Assembly: GCF_003576645.1 (NCBI RefSeq)
Contig: NC_044922.1
Location: 11,653,195-11,717,194 of the forward strand
Direction of reading: 5' to 3'
DNA: 64,000 bases
From: Ipomoea triloba
Lineage: Eukaryota > Streptophyta > Magnoliopsida > Solanales > Convolvulaceae
Part shown: one piece after another, positions 35,540 to 48,482 of the stretch
Numbering within the stretch: position 1 is the first letter of the stretch
Layout of the letters: every line of letters begins with the position of its first letter
The notes under the pieces: model-generated
Databases searched by the model: none
The model's input: the letters and a program-made list of their open reading frames with translations, nothing else
Told to the model about the DNA's origin: nothing
Translations under genes and position numbers: made by a program

Positions 35540-37538
35540 TGTAACACCCCAATTTTCACATCTTAAATTTGATAAAAAATCCCAATAATATATTGCGGAA
35601 GCTTACACATCTAACCAGCAGAAAATGGGTGTTACCGCCACACCTAGAGTGAATTCTATCACCTCTTTGACAAATTCCACTCTAAGTGCACAGGCTAAAC
35701 TTACAACATCAAAATACATCCAAAATCCAACTTAATACAAGGAAGTAATTATACAACCAAAATTTCCTCCAAATAATAAAATCCTCCAAATGCCTACTCC
35801 TCAAATAGACTAATCTCAACCTCACTTCCATCCTATTCATGTTCACCTGCAAAAAATCATTTTAACACAAAAACGAAGGGGTGTATATCCCAAAATTAGC
35901 ATAAGCTAAGTAAGTTCCATTTCACCACGAAAAATATAGGCTTGGGTTTTTATCATTTATCTCATAATATACTTTTCCAAAATAATGTGGAGATATACTT
36001 TTCCCAAAATAACATATTTGTCAAGGAGGATTAAATACCAAGTTGGGGATACAACCCACACCAATACTCAATCAATAGGACCGCAGCCCTAGGTTCACAT
36101 ATCAATAGAAAATAGAACCGCAGCCCTAAGTGCTCATAATAATCTGGACCGCAGCCAATTTCCGGCTCAGACCGGCAGCAAGTATTCTTATCCTCCAAGA
36201 CTAAATATGTACATATAATTTCCAAAATATATCATTTCTTCATAATAAATATTTTCTTCAAAAATATATAATTTCTCAAGACATATTTTTCTCCACAATA
36301 ATTCATTCCATAAGAATATATCATTCTTAGTACATATATGTACATAACACCAAAATTCCAAGCCAAGCATTTACTCAACACACGGGTTTGACCCGTAAAA
36401 ATCAATTCTCGATAATTCGAGAATCATACACATATTATGCAATGCACTTGTGATCACATGGACATCATAATGCACATAATTTTGCAAAACACATAATTTT
36501 GATATCATATCATATCATATATCAATATACATATATATGGGGTAAATAATAATTTTAGTGAACATGAAATCTTACCCTTGAAGACCAAAACTCTCACCAA
36601 CACTTAATGGGATTCTAGCCACTTGATAAGAAACTTGAGAGGCTAGATTTTCCTTCAAACCCTTTAAACATCAATAGCTAAATCCTCTCCTTTACTCAAT
36701 TCTTTCACCAAAATCCCTAGGCAAAACATACCACCATAACAATAATTTTAAGAAATCTTAACCTATAGATAGGTTCTAGGGAAGAAAACAAAGCTTTTAA
36801 CCGAATAAAAATGGAATTTTACCGAATAGATGATGATCTTGTGAAGAAATTGGCTATGAAGCTTCTTGAACTCAAGGAAGAAGATGAAGAATTTTCCTCT
36901 CCTTTTTCCTCTCTAAATTTCGGCCAAATGGGTATGGAATGAAGAAAATGGGAGATCAAGTCTCCTTTTATAGCAACACTTTAGGGATGAAGAAACTTGG
37001 AGATCAAGCTACATTGTTTCTTATAAGGTAAGAAATAAGAAACTTGGAGATCAAGCTACATTGTTTCTTATAAGGTAAGAAATAAGAAACTTGGAGATCA
37101 AGTATCCATTTTGATCATCTTCAAAAATATTTAAATAATAACATGTGGTGTAGGGAGTTGCCAAGTGTCACATTTTTGTGGTGGGTAAGGAAAAATATCT
37201 TCGGTTAGACTGTTCGGGATAAAACGGATATAGTTTCGGTGGAAAATAATTTAAATAGGAATAATTTTGAAACCAAAATTATTTTGAAAAATAATCCCGT
37301 CACTAATTTGAAAAATCGGATAATTTTTGATATATCGCGAAATACTGCGATACAAGGGTTGAAATAAATTTTCTCTCTTACGGGCTAATTTAATCACCTA
37401 GGAAGTTCAAGCTTAATAGTATAATGCCTACTAATTCATTCTCTAGGACAATCGGGACCGAACACATACTTTAAAAATCCTTACGGTTCGTGACCGGTAC
37501 ATAGGTTCGCAGCTTATTGGAATGAGTGAGGGGTTATA
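35540..37538 (-). mobile_element. Solo-LTR-like element A (2.0 kb) with 5-bp TSD
   Basis: Runs from TGTAACACCCCAATTTTCAC to ..GTGAGGGGTTATA and is flanked by a perfect 5-bp duplication GATTT (35535-35539 and 37539-37543). TG-type ends, a 5-bp TSD and a TATA box on the minus strand suggest a solo LTR (or a non-coding LTR-derived element) in minus orientation. It shares its ends and the ATTGCGGAAGC / GGGTGTTACCGCCACRC segment with element B at 60514-63123. A ~55-bp unit (AAGAAACTTGGAGATCAAGC) is repeated at 36977-37100. No coding sequence. Confidence 0.8.
36964..36973 (-). promoter_or_regulatory. TATA box of solo-LTR-like element A
   Basis: On the minus strand this reads CTATAAAAGG, a strong TATA match within the presumed LTR, which supports the minus orientation. 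Confidence 0.5.
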
Positions 37539-39574
37539 GATTTTTCTCAACTACTTTGGCATGAGGCACAATTGTCTTTAACTACTCATGAGGGTGACAA
37601 TTTTTATGAGTGGTTCACAAGGCTAATGGGTTCTTTAACGGATGAGGATTTATGTTTGGCAGTGGCGGTATTTTATCATTCTTGGCGAGCACGGAACAAT
37701 GCAGTGTGGGATGGATTCCTCCCAACTCCATAGCGTGTGGTGTCAACAGCAGCAACATCTCTCCACGCCTGGCAAGCTGCGAATGTTGGCAGATCGATGT
37801 CCACGCAGCCGCAAGTGGTGCCTCACCAGCCGAATGCAGTCCAGGAGGTGCTCACGAACCGGCCACGTTGTTACTTCGATGCAGGGTACAACCATGCGAC
37901 CTTAAAAGCTACGTTTGGGGCAACTTTGGTGGCGCCAAACGGGAGTTTCATAGCTGCTTGTGCAGGCCCGTTGATTGATTGTTTCTCTCCTCTAATGGCG
38001 GAAACCGTTGCATGCAAGGAGGTATTATCATGGCTTAAAGATAGGGGGGTGGACTCGGTTGACATCCACGCTGATTGCGCACAGCTTTGCAAAGAGCTGG
38101 AAACCAGCTGCTCATCTCAATACTCTTACGTTGGTCTCTACATGGATGCATGCCGATCGATTTTAGCATCCTTTACCTTTTGTCAGATTAGTTTCGTACC
38201 CAGAACACATAATGTTGTTGCTCATTCTTTAGCTTCTGTGGCATTCTCACAGGCAAGCACTTTGTACTAGGACTCAGTCCCTCCTGACTTTATCGTTTCT
38301 CTTCTATAATATTAAACTCTACGGGGTTGTTTTCAAAAAAAACTAACTCATTTCTCATATCCTAAATGTTGTGCGACAATAGGTGATCTTATGGATGAAT
38401 AAGAATATGACCACTTTGATGAAACCCCACCATTTTCTATTGGTATTCAACCTGTGGCTTTAGGTGAAGATAACGTTGATACAAGTTATATGCGTTCTGA
38501 TCATGGAGAAAGATTATGGGTTGACCATCCAATAGTATAATTTCTAAAATGTAATCTTATTTGTTTTTTTATAACATGTTTTTATATATATAAAAGATGT
38601 TTTTAATAACATGGTTATCTTATGCATGTGCAAGTAATATATACAAATTCATGGTTGATCACACAGATCCTATGTCAGAGCCTATAAAGCCTATGTCTGA
38701 GCATACAAAGTCTATCATAGTGCCTAAATCAAGAGGACCTACATCATGCAAGAAAATGAAAAAGAAGAAGGCCGATTATGTGCTACCATAAGTGAGTTCG
38801 ATGAGCATAATAGCCCTATTGGCCCACATGGAAAGAAGTTTTCATCTTACTATACCTTGGCACTTTGGTTCGTCTTCATGTAGATATTAACATCAGTGAT
38901 AGGCATCACGTCCCTAACTGATTTAAATAAACCATTTGGCAGGATCTTAAGGTAATAACCATTAACTTAATTTATATATTGATCATTACTTCATTTTATA
39001 TATGTTAGTGTCAAGAAAGGTCTAATTATTTGTTATTTTATTGTTGTTATTCAGAAAGAGTTTAATATCCTAGGTGAATTAAAAAAAATGATTTTGAGGA
39101 TTATTGCGAGGTTGCGTTGGAAAGACTTCAAAACAAGATTGGTGCGTGATTTCATCAATAAAAAGCACCCTAGATATAATTCTCCCACAGAGTTATATGA
39201 CTACTTGAATGAAGAACAATGGAAGAAATTTGTAGTCGATCGTCAAACTGAAGAGTTCATGGTACACTACGTAATTCACTTGCTTAACATATTTTATTAG
39301 TTTTAATTCTTTATTACTATTAACATGTTATTATTTAATAATAAATTTTATTTTAGGTCAAAAGTCAAAAGAATAGAGAGTTGCAAGCGCGAAATGTACA
39401 TCTTCACTTTTTAGGGTCTAGGGGTTATGTTAGAAAGCAACTTGAATGGATTATGTCTGACTCATTGTCTTTAAAATCTTCTTGTACTTCTATTACATCG
39501 ACCATAGCAACTAATGATCATAGCTTGGATTGGGTTCGAGCGTGATCTAAAAAATCTGAAGATGAAAGTTATAA

Positions 39575-40913
39575 CACTACTACAGAAAACTCTTTTAACG
39601 TCGGTTTTTTTGGACATACAATGTCGGTTATTTTCAGATGTTGATGTAGGCGACGTTGTAAATAAATGCTACGACGTCGGTTAAAAAATAACCGACGTCG
39701 TTTCATTTTTAAAAAAAATAAAAATAAAGAAACGACGTCGGTTTTTTAAAAAAACCGACGTCGTTTCTATTTATAAAATTTAAAAAAAAAATCGGAATAT
39801 AATTCAATATTAATCCTAAAATTAAAGTCCATCTTGATTTCTAATACAAAACAATTTTACAAAAAATACCACTTATTATAAACAAATAATTCGAAATCAT
39901 TTAAAAATATTTAAAAGGATTTACAAAAAATTTAAAAAAATAATTCGAAATAATTAAAACTATTATTTTCAAACTACAAAAAATTCACAAATTAAAATAA
40001 TACTTAAAAAAATAAAATAAAAAAAACTAACCATGAATAACAAAGGTGATGGTGGCGTCGACAATGGTGGAGTGGTGACCGTGGTGGATGGCTACAATGG
40101 CAGCGGCGGTAGCGGAGTGTTGGATCTAAGAATATAAAGATAAGAATGATGAAAAATGGGTAGATCGATCAAAGATTAAAAAAAAAAAAGGTTAGTAACA
40201 CAACAGCAGCAGCGCTGCTGCATTTGAAACTTCATAAAGCAGCAGTACGCTGCTGCATTATAAATTTTTTTATAATGCAGCACCATCGGTCACATGTTCT
40301 CCTCCAAACTTCCATGCCTACGCTGTGCATTGGTGACGAAGGAAGACGACAAACGACGATGAAGCTGTGCGTCGGAGATGGTCGCCGCCCTAGAGGAAGA
40401 CGATGCGAACGACGAACTCGCTGCTATGAAGGGATGAAGGGAACGAAGAATAAGGTATAAGAGTGAGAGACCGTGTTCGCTGTTCGCTGTTATGAGTGAG
40501 AGACCGTGGGTGAAGGGATGAAGACGAGGGAGAGACCGTCTAAGATCTGATCGCTTCTGTGCTAAATAAAAAAATAGAACTTATGGCGTCGGTTTTTGGA
40601 TAGAACCGACGCCAAATGTAGTTTTTTAATAAATTATTTATAACATACGGCGTCGGTTTTCCCTAGAACCGACGCCGTATGTCTTTAATTCTTTTTTAAA
40701 TAAATTATATATAACATACGACGTCGGTTCTCCCTAGAACCGACGTCATATGTCTTAAATTTTTTTAAAAAATATTTACGACGTCGATTTTTATCATTAA
40801 CCGACGTCGTAAATAATATATATTATTTTTGCTTTATTTTATTGACATATAACGTCGGTTTATCAAAAACCGACGTTGATTGGGCGACGTAGTATCCTTT
40901 TTCTGTAGTAGTG
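39575..40913. mobile_element. Miniature CACTA element (1339 bp)
   Basis: Perfect inverted termini CACTACTACAGAAAA / ..TTTTCTGTAGTAGTG and a 3-bp target duplication TAA (39572-39574 and 40914-40916) identify an En/Spm-type element. Subterminal repeats of ACGTCGGTTTTT / AAAACCGACGTCG crowd both ends (39598-39780 and 40585-40880), the expected binding sites for a TnpA-like protein. The interior has no transposase. It sits inside the older CACTA gene remnant. Confidence 0.92.
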
Positions 40914-40992
40914 TAACATTCCTAACGAAAAACAAATTAAAGGGAGTGTTTGATAAAATTGTAACTAATATAAATACTTCAAATATAAATAC

Positions 40993-42769
40993 GAGCTAAT
41001 ACCCAAAATTGTCCTCGACTATAATGGTTTTTCTCAAATTTGTCCTAAACGACTTTGGTCTCATAAAGTGGTCCAAGACTTTAGTGTTATCACTCAAAAT
41101 TGTCCTCCATTAGTTAAGCTGTCAAAAGGGTATTAAGTTCAAGGATAATTTAGTCATTTCATCTTTAAGCTTGTTGGCCTGTTTCTTGGCCTCTTTCCTC
41201 TCCTAGACTTTAGTCTTCCTCTCCAGTTTTTGTCGTAGACATGATCACCCTTTCGTACTCTCAGATAGGACTGGAGAATCTTGACAGATTTTTCCAGCAA
41301 CTCATCCGCCCATTTCTCGTAGTCCTCGTGTCGGGACAGAGCTTGGATTGTGTGCGGCAGGGTGAGAAGAGAATCTACACATCTCTGCAGCTCCGATAAT
41401 GCGTGGAGACCGTTGCAAGTTACCTCGGCGTCAGAGGATTCTGCCGAGGTGGTTTCCCAGATTCCTCGCGGTCTTCCAGAGTGTCCTCGCGATCAACTGT
41501 TTCAGATTCCGAAGACGAGAGAGGTTCTGGATAAAGTCGCCGGAATTTCAATCCACCCTGCAGTTCCAGAACAAATTTCCATGAAACTAACATGCAAGCA
41601 ACACAATAACAATGAAAGGGAAAATGCGGAGAGCTTTACTGAGAGACATTGAATGGTTTATTACAGTGGTCTGGAAGAATGAAATGTATTCTAGAAGAGG
41701 AAGAGAAAGGAAATTAATATGCTAGCATTGTGAGCTATTGCGACTGCATATATCTCTAACATATCTTGATACAAATTGCTTTGAATAATGAAGGATGAGA
41801 AAAGTTTTCCCTTCAAAGTCAAAGTCAAATATGAGATTCTCAATGGTTTAATAGCAAAGTATGGCATGACCAAGGATCCTTATCTAGTGGTAGCTCCAGC
41901 AAATCTTCAAAGTCAAGCTGTTTTTCTATACCATGTTCCAAGATAGAGTCGATAGACTTGAATGTTGCAAGACTCCAAAAGCTTCCAACAATTCCCTTCG
42001 GCAATCATGTGAGCAACGGTATATATAATAATCAGTTCAAGTATTGTATTAGATGGATACAGAATACTAGAAAAAGAATTAACAAGTGCTCAAATAGACG
42101 AGACATTGTATCATCTAGGATTTGAGAAATTCAGTTCTTCTCAAATTCAAAAAAAAAAATGGACTAGGGAGTACTGGAGAGGAGATTTTGATGCTAGGCG
42201 ACGCTGTTAGAAAGGGGAAGGTCGAAGTCCAGCCGCCATCGCCGTCGCCACCAACAGCTCTAGTTGCCGGAAAATACCAAGCTTTGTTGGCTTACAAAAG
42301 CTGCCACATATCATCAGAAAGTTCTAGCCGTCACCGTCGCTGCTACACGTCGGATCGAGTTTGAAGCTCGTTGTTGTAGCCGCCGTCATGCTCCCGGAAG
42401 TTCTAGCCGTCAACAGCTAGTTGGAAGGAACACCTAGCCGCTGCTCGCTGTTGGCTACCTCGATTCGCCACCACCACACCTCGCTCACCTAAGCCTCACC
42501 AAAGCAGATGTTGTCGTCCACCTGCTCTACCCTATTATTCAACACCCGAGACAGAGCAAAAGACCGGTGGTGTAAAGGAGACAGAGAGAAGACTTAAACT
42601 TGAAATTACTAAATTGCCCCTGTATTTAACACCTGTTTGACAGCTTAACTAACGGACGACAATTTTGAGCGATAACACAAAAGTTTGGGATCACTTTATG
42701 AGACCAAAGTCGTTTAGAACAAAATTGAGAAAACCCACTATAGTCGAGGACAATTTTGGGTATTAACTC
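40993..42769. mobile_element. Pack-MULE-like Mutator element (1777 bp)
   Basis: Long terminal inverted repeats of about 130 bp, starting GAGCTAATACCCAAAATTGT and ending ACAATTTTGGGTATTAACTC, flanked by a perfect 10-bp duplication ATATAAATAC (40983-40992 and 42770-42779). Long TIRs with an 8-11-bp TSD are typical of MULEs. The interior has clearly higher GC than its surroundings and contains a host gene fragment (41219-41480, minus strand), so it qualifies as Pack-MULE-like. No MURA transposase. Confidence 0.88.
41219..41480 (-). pseudogene. Captured DUF241-family gene fragment
   Basis: On the minus strand an open stretch of about 85 codons contains HALSELQRCVDSLLTLPHTI, QALSRHEDYEKWADELLEKS and VKILQSYLRVRKGD. 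This matches the layout of plant DUF241 proteins (a CVD..LLxLPxTxQALS segment followed by KWxDELLxxSLxLLD). There is no start, and the C-terminal part of the family is missing. It lies between the MULE TIRs, so it was most likely captured from a host gene. The identification is from remembered family motifs. Confidence 0.65.
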
Positions 42770-42813
42770 ATATAAATACTATTGACGAGAATGATAACAT
42801 GTATTTTATATAT

Positions 42814-44087
42814 TGATGTTGTGTATTATTGCGTTGAGGTATGAATGTGTGATGGAAGGGTGTTAAAACGAAGAGTCAAGACTCCCCGAGTGTCGTGTCT
42901 CTCAAGGATGGCGAATGGGAACGAATATTTGTGTTGGCATTTAGGAAGTTGAAAGGGAAGAGTTACGGGAATGGCTAAGGGTATGATTCATTTGTAAGAA
43001 GGTGGAAAGGTTGATAGTGGTTGTGTAAAATAAATGGAAAGGTGGAGATTGGGGCTTTAGGCTTCCCTACGTGGTCCATCTTTGTACAGTCTAGCGAGCA
43101 AATGACGTGGAATAGACTAGGGAGTTCATGGCACTTTACCAAGTGGCGTCACACTTTGGACTCCCACATCCTCATTCGGTTGGGGCATTTCATCGAACAC
43201 ATTGTCTATCACTCCTCTCGGACCTCGTCCTTTTCGAACTAAGGGCGGAGATGTGGGTGAGTTAGACTCGTGAGTGGCCGCTATCGCGCACACACTCACT
43301 TCCTATGGGTTTGCTACCTAATGTGGCCACACTAGGCACAAAGCTTAAAGAACATCATCCACACAAGTTCATCATCCAACAATCATAAAGCTCACATTTC
43401 AACTAGCAATTTTATATCAAACAACCACATAGTTTAGCTTTGGGGCCACCAATCCCCTTTCTAATCTACTCTATCATGCTAAAGAAACAAGAAGAAGAAA
43501 TGAAATCTCAAAGAAACAAATATTAGATTAAGATTTTAGAGAGAAGAGTTACCACCCATAAGAATGGATTCTTTTACACTTTGTTCTTGAAATTCCAATC
43601 TTCATTCTTGCCCTTGAATCTAATCTAATCTAGAAGAAAAAAAATTTCCCCCCAAGAGGGGAGAAAACCCTCAACAATTTCAGATCTAAACTATTCTAAA
43701 AAACTCTCTCTAGGTTTAGGGCAAAATGGGTTTATATAGGTGACAAAAAGAGATAAATTTCCCGAAATGGCCCTTTGGCTCGACCACGCATGCCACCACG
43801 CGTGGTGGTGGGCGTGGATGTTTACTGGAAAGATTCCACACCCCTCCACACGCGTGTTGGGCTACGTGGGAAGATACTGCTTTGCGGCTTCGTTTGTCTT
43901 TTGCTCTGTTTAGCCTCAAATCCCTTTCCGACCTGTAGAATACTTCAAAACTTTTCCTAGAATCGATGTTAGAAGATTTTAATCACATCTGAGCCAAAAT
44001 GCACGATATTGTTATGATCGGATGGCAAAACTTTACACTTCTATTCCATTTTAGACCCCTTTTATGTACTATTCTTGGTGCTTATCA
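42814..44087 (-). repeat. 3' LTR of the Athila-like element
   Basis: 1274 bp. It contains a minus-strand TATA box (43731-43740) and the palindromic CCACCACGCGTGGTGG motif near 43790-43806. It lies 34 bp from the right target duplication of the MULE. Confidence 0.9.
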
Positions 44088-45789
44088 AAGTTTCCACACT
44101 TAAACCTTGCTTGTCCTCAAGCAAGCATACTATCAAATCCTAATCATATAGGCACCAAGGATAGTTCATTTTCTCATTGTTGATTGATCGAGCGATGTGT
44201 GGGTGTTCAGAGTTGAGCGGGTGAAATTCCCTACACTATCCACCAAGACCACTAAACTCATGCCGACCAAATGTAAGAAATATGCTAAGGAAGTGAAGGT
44301 CTCAAGAGATGGATATAACATAAAAAGTTTTATTCACACCTTTCAAGCATGCAAATAGCAAAAGGGTTTCACCTTGTATTTTCTAGGGGCCTCCAGCCGA
44401 TCCGACTAGTGGGAACGATGTGCACCCCCTAGCCAATTTCTAACCAAAACGCCAAAGCCCCTTTACGTTAAAATAAGTGAGGGCAGGGACATGGACCGCT
44501 CATCGCCATGGCTTGGGCGATCACTCTATTTTCTCACTTCCTAGGATAACGTCATCAGGCGACCCGACTTCACATGGAGCCCCATGCTTTTTCGAAGAAA
44601 GTGCAATGGGTGCCTGAATCCTAGCGAAGCGGCTCACCTCCTCTCTACTTTTCTCATCTTTCAGGATCTTTTCGGGGTAACCGACTTCACATGGATCTCC
44701 ATGCTTTTTCAAAGACGGTGCAATGGTTACCCCGTATCCAGACTAGATGGCTCGCCTCGTGTTTTATCTCTAGGAGTGGTCTTTGCCTTTTTTCTTTCGC
44801 CAAATCAACCCCTCATGCCTTTTTCTAGGGAGTAGGGATTTTTCACTCTAAGCTCACTTAGGCTCACCTTTTGCCCCATGTCCTGCTAAGATTAGTTCAA
44901 TTTCCGGGCTTCGCAATTTTTATCTTTCTAAAACTCAGGTGATACACACTCCCACTTCGAGAGATCTTTGACTAAGGTCCAAACAAGATACAAGGTGAAG
45001 AACATGCAAGCACACATAAAAAATTTTCAATTTTGGGTCAAATTGTGCAAATTGGTGCAAAGTGTAACTTCCAAAGCATATTTAAAACATTCGTATTTGG
45101 CACAAGGTTAAGAGCCCTCCTAGATAGTATTGGCAATAACACGCCCTCTAGTTCCTATACCTTATCACTCAGTCAATCAACTATTTCAAGAAGCATACAT
45201 CCTTTCCACACTTAAAAGTAAACATCGTCCTCGATGTTTCCATGAGGAACGGAGGAAAAAGGATATAGGGTTCAAAGGGTTCTACAAACGCCCCTTTTGC
45301 ACACTTAAAAGTGTGAACTGGGCTAAAACCATTCTAATATTAGTAAAATCACATCCGACACAACAAGGTCATGCAACTCTTCATATGTGAATCAAAGAAA
45401 TATAGCAATCAAAATCAAACAGGGCATCTAAAAGGGATAAAAGAAATACTCACAAGGTGCATCCCTATTAAAAATTTGTGCAATCCGTACTTGCCCTTCA
45501 AAAGTTGGTTAGAATAAAGGTAAGGAAATAAATGAAGAATTGAGATTCTACCTTTCAAAATTGGTTCTCTTGGATGGAGGTGGAGTGGTCTCTTCTTCTC
45601 CTTATGCGTGGGTTACCTCCCACGAGCGCCACGTTTAACGTCTTTGGCTAGACGAAACGTGCAAAACAAAATATAAACAAGAATATAACCAAAAATATAA
45701 AAAAAAAATTAAAGGATTGTCCACAATCATAGTTTTGGATCATCAAACACAAGTCATCATCATTTTTCTCTCATATGCTCTCCCTCTCT

Positions 45790-47064
45790 TCACGTTTTCT
45801 TGATGGCCTTGACTTCTCTTGCAATCTCTTCCAGCTTTTGCATTTGCTCTAAGTGCAGTTGATACTGGAAGTTCTGGAGGGATCTACAATCTGTAACTGG
45901 GGTAAACCAATTCGGAATGTTGAAGCTTGCATGGTGGGAAGTCTGTTCCTCAGCTTGTGGTGGAGGTACGGATGGTGCAGGCTCACGGGGTGGTGGAGAA
46001 TACATTGATGAGTCCACAGGTGAATACATCTCATGTGAAGATGGGGAAAGAAATGACATCGGCGAGGGTGTGAATCCCGGAGATGTCATTGGCGTGTCAG
46101 AATGATCTCCCGCCATCTCATTGTCTTCCCTTGTTCGCGCCAGATATCTCAGGTTAAGCTTCGCGACGTCCTCGGGAGATAATGGAACGATGTGTGCTCC
46201 TTGCAACCTATGTTCGAACCAATGTATCTTCATCTGGTGACCCAAAGAAACACACAGTCTCGTCACCAACGGGCCTATAAAGATTGCCCTAGTTGACTCT
46301 TGCTGTTGGGCAATGAGCCAATTTTTGCATATTAGGCTCATGTTCACCGAGTTGCCTGTGTCCATACTCCATAACATGAATAACTCTGCCTTGGAGACTC
46401 GATCATAAGTCTCCAGCCTTCCTTCCCAAGAATGTGCGATCACCTTCCACAAAACTCTTAAGTCCTCCCTTACAATATGAGAGACTCTCACTCTTGACCC
46501 AACCCAATCAATGCCCGGTCTTGCGATCATCGACCAATATTTCCTCGGGGTATCTCTATCTCCGAAATCGTGTTTCAGCCTTCGATAACAGATCTTTGAC
46601 TGGTCATCTTCCTCATAAAATCCCAAGAGAACTCCCAAGCGATTAGCCGAAATGTGATAGTCTTGGTTAAAGAGCCGAAAACTGATCGTTGGGCTATAGA
46701 GGTCTCCGGTCACTCCCTCAATATGTAGACTCGCGATAAATTCGTGGACTAAAGGGATGAAGGTATCTTGCCTCCAGCTCAACAGATGATTCTAATAAGG
46801 CTCATGGATCAACCTTTCCAGCCCGTATTTGCACTCAAATTCTTCCAGAACGGTTAAGTCAATGTACTTCCACTGCACAATCGGGAAGTTAAGCAGTTGT
46901 CTATATCGGCCTAACATGGCCGGTGTCATCAACAGAATTTGGTTCCTTGTAGGCACCTCAATGTAGTTAGTTCTTGTGTTCCTTGTGCTGTTTTCTTCCT
47001 TCGGTGCTTTTCCTTTTCGGAGCCTCTGAGCTATTTGTTGTGCAAGTGTAGTTGGGGAAGACAT
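45790..47064 (-). pseudogene. Athila-type ORF1 with one internal stop
   Basis: The frame opens at Met (codon 47064-47062, MSSPTTLAQQIAQRLRKG) and runs to 45790 with one TAG at 46794-46792, after LERLIHEPY. It resembles the Arabidopsis retrotransposon ORF-1 (ATHILA) family: FIASLHIEGV, TISFRLFNQDYHISANRLGV, LLGFYEEDD, followed by a Pro/Ser-rich tail (PMTSPGFTPSPMSF). The Athila ORF1 function is not established. It lies in the 3' half of the element, downstream of the Pro/Tyr-rich ORF. The downstream 330 residues after the stop remain open. Confidence 0.75.
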
Positions 47065-48482
47065 TTTCCTATAATATAAACAAGCAAAACACCATACAAG
47101 GAAAACATTCTCCACTTTCAATATAAATGTGAACAATATTGCACTTTTAAGGAAAAGATCATATAATCTCATTGCATGCAACATCATCTTGATGTTTTAT
47201 CAACAATTCTATCATATACATACAATGACTAGCTCATTCTATTCCATATTCACCCATATTCAAAAAGTCAACAAAATGGTCAACTTCATCTTCTTCCTCA
47301 AGACTAGCTTGAGGTTGAAAAATGGAGAAAACATAAAAGTTCAAATTGGACCAAATAACATGTTGGGTTTGGTAATGTGGTACCTAATGAGTAGGAAAGT
47401 TGCAAACTTTACCAACCATGCCTCATATATCATCATAGATCTCATCATAACAAGAAAACATTCAAGGCATATGGGTTTGAAATCTTGATATCATTAGGTG
47501 GAAAAGCATGGAATACTTGTCATACATGGGCAATGTAAGCTACATACAAGTCTAAGAAATCATATTATAACAAGATTTTGCAAGAAAAGCTTCTATCAAC
47601 AAAGACCCATTCATATGCTTCAAAGAGATTTATAGTTCTAGCATTTAAACACTTAAGAGTAAAAGAGGAAGAAATTTACCTTTGGAGAGCTTTTGAGAGA
47701 AGAAAAAGACTAGAAGATCTTGCAAGGAAATGCTTTTTGATGAAGTTTTTTCAGCTTGAGAGTGATATTAGCTCGTGGTAGTGAAGAAATGGGGTAGGGA
47801 AGGGTTTTAAACTACTTCGAGCGAAATTTCCGCGAAAAATCTGGTGCCCGTCCACGCACGTCACCACGCGTGGTGGTGGGCGTGGCAGCTCACTAGTTTG
47901 TTCCCACGCCTGCTCACACGCGTGGTAGCAGGTGTGGCAGCTTACTGGAATTGTTCCATGCCTGCTTACACGCGTGGTTGCAGGCGTGGAAGGCGTGCTG
48001 TGCAGAAATTTACCTTGACTTTTCCTTCCTTCCTCGGTTAATGATGATGTTTGTTGATCGGTTGTGGGCAATTCGTGACTCTCGGGTTGATGATATGTAC
48101 TTGTTAGCTCAACCGAGTTTATAGAAACATTATTGAAATAACGATAAAGAAGAGTATATTATAGATAATAAGAAAAACTTAAGGAAATGTAAGATAACAT
48201 TGGGACTGCCTCCCAAGTGCGCCATGGTTTAACGTCTCCTAGCCAGACGTAATGTGGCCTATCCTTCAAGGCACACTGATTTTGGGACCTTACCAAGCGT
48301 CCCGTGAACTTTAGCTTCAAGGTATGTCCCAAGATGGGTAACATCCTTGAATTCCCACAAAAATAAAGGAAGAACATTATGCATTAATGAAAGATTTTTA
48401 GACTCAAACACCTTCCTTAATTCTTCTAGGATGGTGTTCACTTCCTTTTCCTCGTCCTCTCTTTTTTTTTTCTAAAGATATT

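Larger units (their letters stand above)
32265..38270 (+). pseudogene. LINE ORF2 (endonuclease-RT-RNase H), broken
   Basis: Starts around ISWNCRGLGDP (about 32275). The endonuclease keeps METKV, GDFND and SDHSAL. Lesions: stop at 33017-33019 (normally Trp), stop at 33278-33280 before WKQRAKQHW, a one-base shift near 33890, a shift near 34145, a TAG at 34232-34234, and a shift near 35190. The reverse transcriptase has [12 protein letters not shown], but its catalytic motif reads FAHD instead of FADD, losing one metal-binding Asp. The zf-RVT region (CKMCGISHEDTMHALILCDF) is cut by the nested element at 35540 and resumes after 37543. The RNase H domain (YFDAG, AETVACKEV, HADC, RTHNVVAHSLA) lies at 37860-38260. 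Confidence 0.93.
31150..38340 (+). mobile_element. L1-type LINE with 18-bp TSD, carrying a nested element
   Basis: Flanked by an 18-bp direct repeat AACTAACTCATTTCTCAT (31132-31149 and 38341-38358) and ending in a short poly(A), the signature of target-primed reverse transcription. It encodes an ORF1 with a zinc knuckle and an ORF2 with endonuclease, reverse transcriptase, zf-RVT and RNase H regions. Without the nested 2.0-kb element (35540-37538) it is about 5.2 kb, close to full length. Multiple stops and frameshifts show it is dead. It interrupts the older CACTA remnant. Confidence 0.95.
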
